A stretch of 64,000 nt of DNA from Sphingomonas parva (ex Maeng et al. 2020) (GTDB taxonomy: Bacteria > Pseudomonadota > Alphaproteobacteria > Sphingomonadales > Sphingomonadaceae). The stretch lies in contig NZ_SPDV01000014.1 in NCBI RefSeq assembly GCF_004564275.1, positions 62,001-126,000 on the forward strand, read 5' to 3'. Shown here piece by piece: positions 62,989 to 64,000 of this stretch. The position numbers and the translations under genes were made by a program. The notes beneath the pieces are model-generated. The model saw only the letters and a program-made list of their open reading frames with translations. It did no database searches and was not told where the DNA came from. Position 1 is the stretch's first letter. Each line of letters starts with the position of its first letter.

Positions 62989-64000
62989 CTAGCGGGGAGT
63001 GGGCGGCGGAGAGAGGTCGATGCGCCAATTCCAGGCCTGCTCGGCCGTCACACCGTTGCGTTCAAGCGTTCCTAGCAGATCCTCCTGGCGTGGGAGGCCT
63101 AGAACCAGCCTATACGTGGCAAGACGCTCCCGGAGTCGCGGCAACGCCTCATACTCGCGGCTGCAGGTCAGGATTGGTAGGACCCGCCTAACGCTGATTG
63201 GATTGGTTACGTCGTCGTAGACCCAGAAGGGAGCGAGTGGGTTACCGTGATCGCGCTTGGACGCGACCCCGAACATCGCTGCCCATGGATCGGATCGGGC
63301 AGGCTCGAACCCCAGCGGCAACCCTGACAAGCCGATACCCCGTGCGAGGTTGAGGCGAACGGCATGCCCCTTGTAGCGTAGTACCCGCCCCTCACGCTGC
63401 TCCAGGTCAACGGGAGAGCGCGGCAGGTTCCAATGAACAACGGCATGGCACCACCCATGGAAGTCCAATCCTTCCTGCCCTACTGTGGTGGAGGCGAGGA
63501 CAAATGGCCTAAACGGCGAATTAAACGCATCGCGAACTGCGTCGAGGCGGCTGACAGCTCCGTCGACATCTTTGATCTCGGCGAAGCGTAGGCCGTGCCG
63601 GCAGCGTAATCGAACCAGCTTCTCTCGCGAGCCCCCGCTGCGGGAGCCCCGCTCCAGATTGTTCGCCTCAACGGATGCCCGGCGAAGCGTGATGCACCCG
63701 TGGATCGTCGAGACAGCCTTCGAGAGCTTCTCGTCAGGCGTCCCCTCGTAAAGGGCGAGCGCGTCCGCGATGAGGTGCATCTGCTCGTCGAGAACGGACT
63801 GCAAGTTCCCATCGACACAGTATTCGAGTACCTGGCGCCAATAGGAGAGCTTTGGTGCCAAGCAATGCAGCTGGACAGCCATGGCGGCATCGCCAAGATT
63901 GAACAGGGATTGGAAACCGCGGGCGACCCTCAACGACGCGGCTCGAAGCGCGGAATCCTCGATCCCATCAGCGACAGTGCGGGTGATAGCCCGAAGCGCA
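62989..64000 (-). CDS. SF2 (SNF2-like) helicase, C-terminal part, runs off the window
   Basis: The frame is open to the window end, so the N-terminal part with the DExx motif is missing. The visible ~337 residues include helicase motif V (STTVGQEGLDFHGW) and motif VI (EQREGRVLRYKG). This is the C-terminal domain of an SNF2/DEAD-type helicase as found in many mobile islands and defence loci. The true start cannot be given. Confidence 0.8.
   Translation of the reverse strand, partial: ALRAITRTVADGIEDSALRAASLRVARGFQSLFNLGDAAMAVQLHCLAPKLSYWRQVLEYCVDGNLQSVLDEQMHLIADALALYEGTPDEKLSKAVSTIHGCITLRRASVEANNLERGSRSGGSREKLVRLRCRHGLRFAEIKDVDGAVSRLDAVRDAFNSPFRPFVLASTTVGQEGLDFHGWCHAVVHWNLPRSPVDLEQREGRVLRYKGHAVRLNLARGIGLSGLPLGFEPARSDPWAAMFGVASKRDHGNPLAPFWVYDDVTNPISVRRVLPILTCSREYEALPRLRERLATYRLVLGLPRQEDLLGTLERNGVTAEQAWNWRIDLSPPPTPR

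Larger units (their letters stand above)
57355..64000. mobile_element. Genomic island (partial), tRNA-Ser boundary at left
   Basis: From the att-like site to the window end the base composition drops and the genes (FAD-GAF, DUF3850, P-loop kinase, NUDIX, DUF1643, SF2 helicase) have no relation to the neighbourhood. No integrase or transposase is seen in the visible part; it would lie beyond position 64000. The right limit is unknown. Confidence 0.55.

Noticed and set aside
1-64000. CRISPR arrays, intact tRNA/rRNA genes, insertion sequences, replication origins
   Set aside because: None could be recognised on either strand; the only tRNA-like sequence is the 24-base fragment at 57355.

Overview
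The window is high-GC DNA (about two thirds G+C by eye) with dense, overlapping genes. It carries TonB receptor/FecR/ECF-sigma signalling, EcfG-type promoter sequences, DUF2141, DUF4169, DUF6894 and DUF465 (YdcH-like) proteins. Together these point to an alphaproteobacterium, most likely of the Sphingomonadales. The last 6.6 kb looks different (less GC-rich, unrelated gene types, next to a tRNA fragment) and is read as a genomic island.

0-7 kb: a compact histidine operon (TrpR-like regulator, hisG, one 997-codon hisD-hisC-hisB fusion, hisH, hisA, hisF, hisIE). A TTAA-centred palindrome overlaps the first ribosome binding site and a 10-bp hairpin follows the last gene. The one missing step, histidinol-phosphate phosphatase (hisN-like), lies at 19.1-19.9 kb. 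7-19 kb: a periplasmic beta-lactamase-like protein, an exported PEP-synthase-like protein, a YadA-type trimeric autotransporter, a short KdpD/KdpE pair, three lipoproteins (MliC-like, unknown, Pal) and several small envelope proteins, two of which share a promoter-like element.

20-28 kb: a cell-surface signalling unit on the minus strand (ECF sigma, FecR, STN-containing TonB receptor) followed by a classical autotransporter. 28-37 kb: assorted enzymes, a large hybrid histidine kinase, and two units with EcfG-like promoters: a DUF2945 gene and an SRPBCC / zinc alcohol dehydrogenase / SDR operon, which look like general-stress genes.

37-53.5 kb: the most distinctive block. Two paralogous membrane-anchored LtaS/sulfatase-like transferases and two B12-binding-type radical SAM proteins bracket a fused LptF-LptG-like permease, a DUF2141 protein, two glycosyltransferases, a flippase and two CDP-alcohol phosphatidyltransferases. 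This reads as a pathway that builds, modifies, moves and decorates an unusual envelope lipid or polymer; the product cannot be named from sequence. 53.5-57.3 kb: a DUF6894 protein, a Tat-exported S41 peptidase, a membrane AraC-type regulator and two small proteins; a perfect 23-bp inverted repeat follows the peptidase.

57.35-64 kb: a 24-nt copy of the 3' end of a tRNA-Ser gene marks the edge of an integrated element. Inside are an FAD-GAF protein, DUF3850, a P-loop kinase, a NUDIX hydrolase, DUF1643 and the C-terminal part of an SF2 helicase that runs off the window. The set resembles nucleotide-metabolism and defence cargo but matches no defence system known to me.
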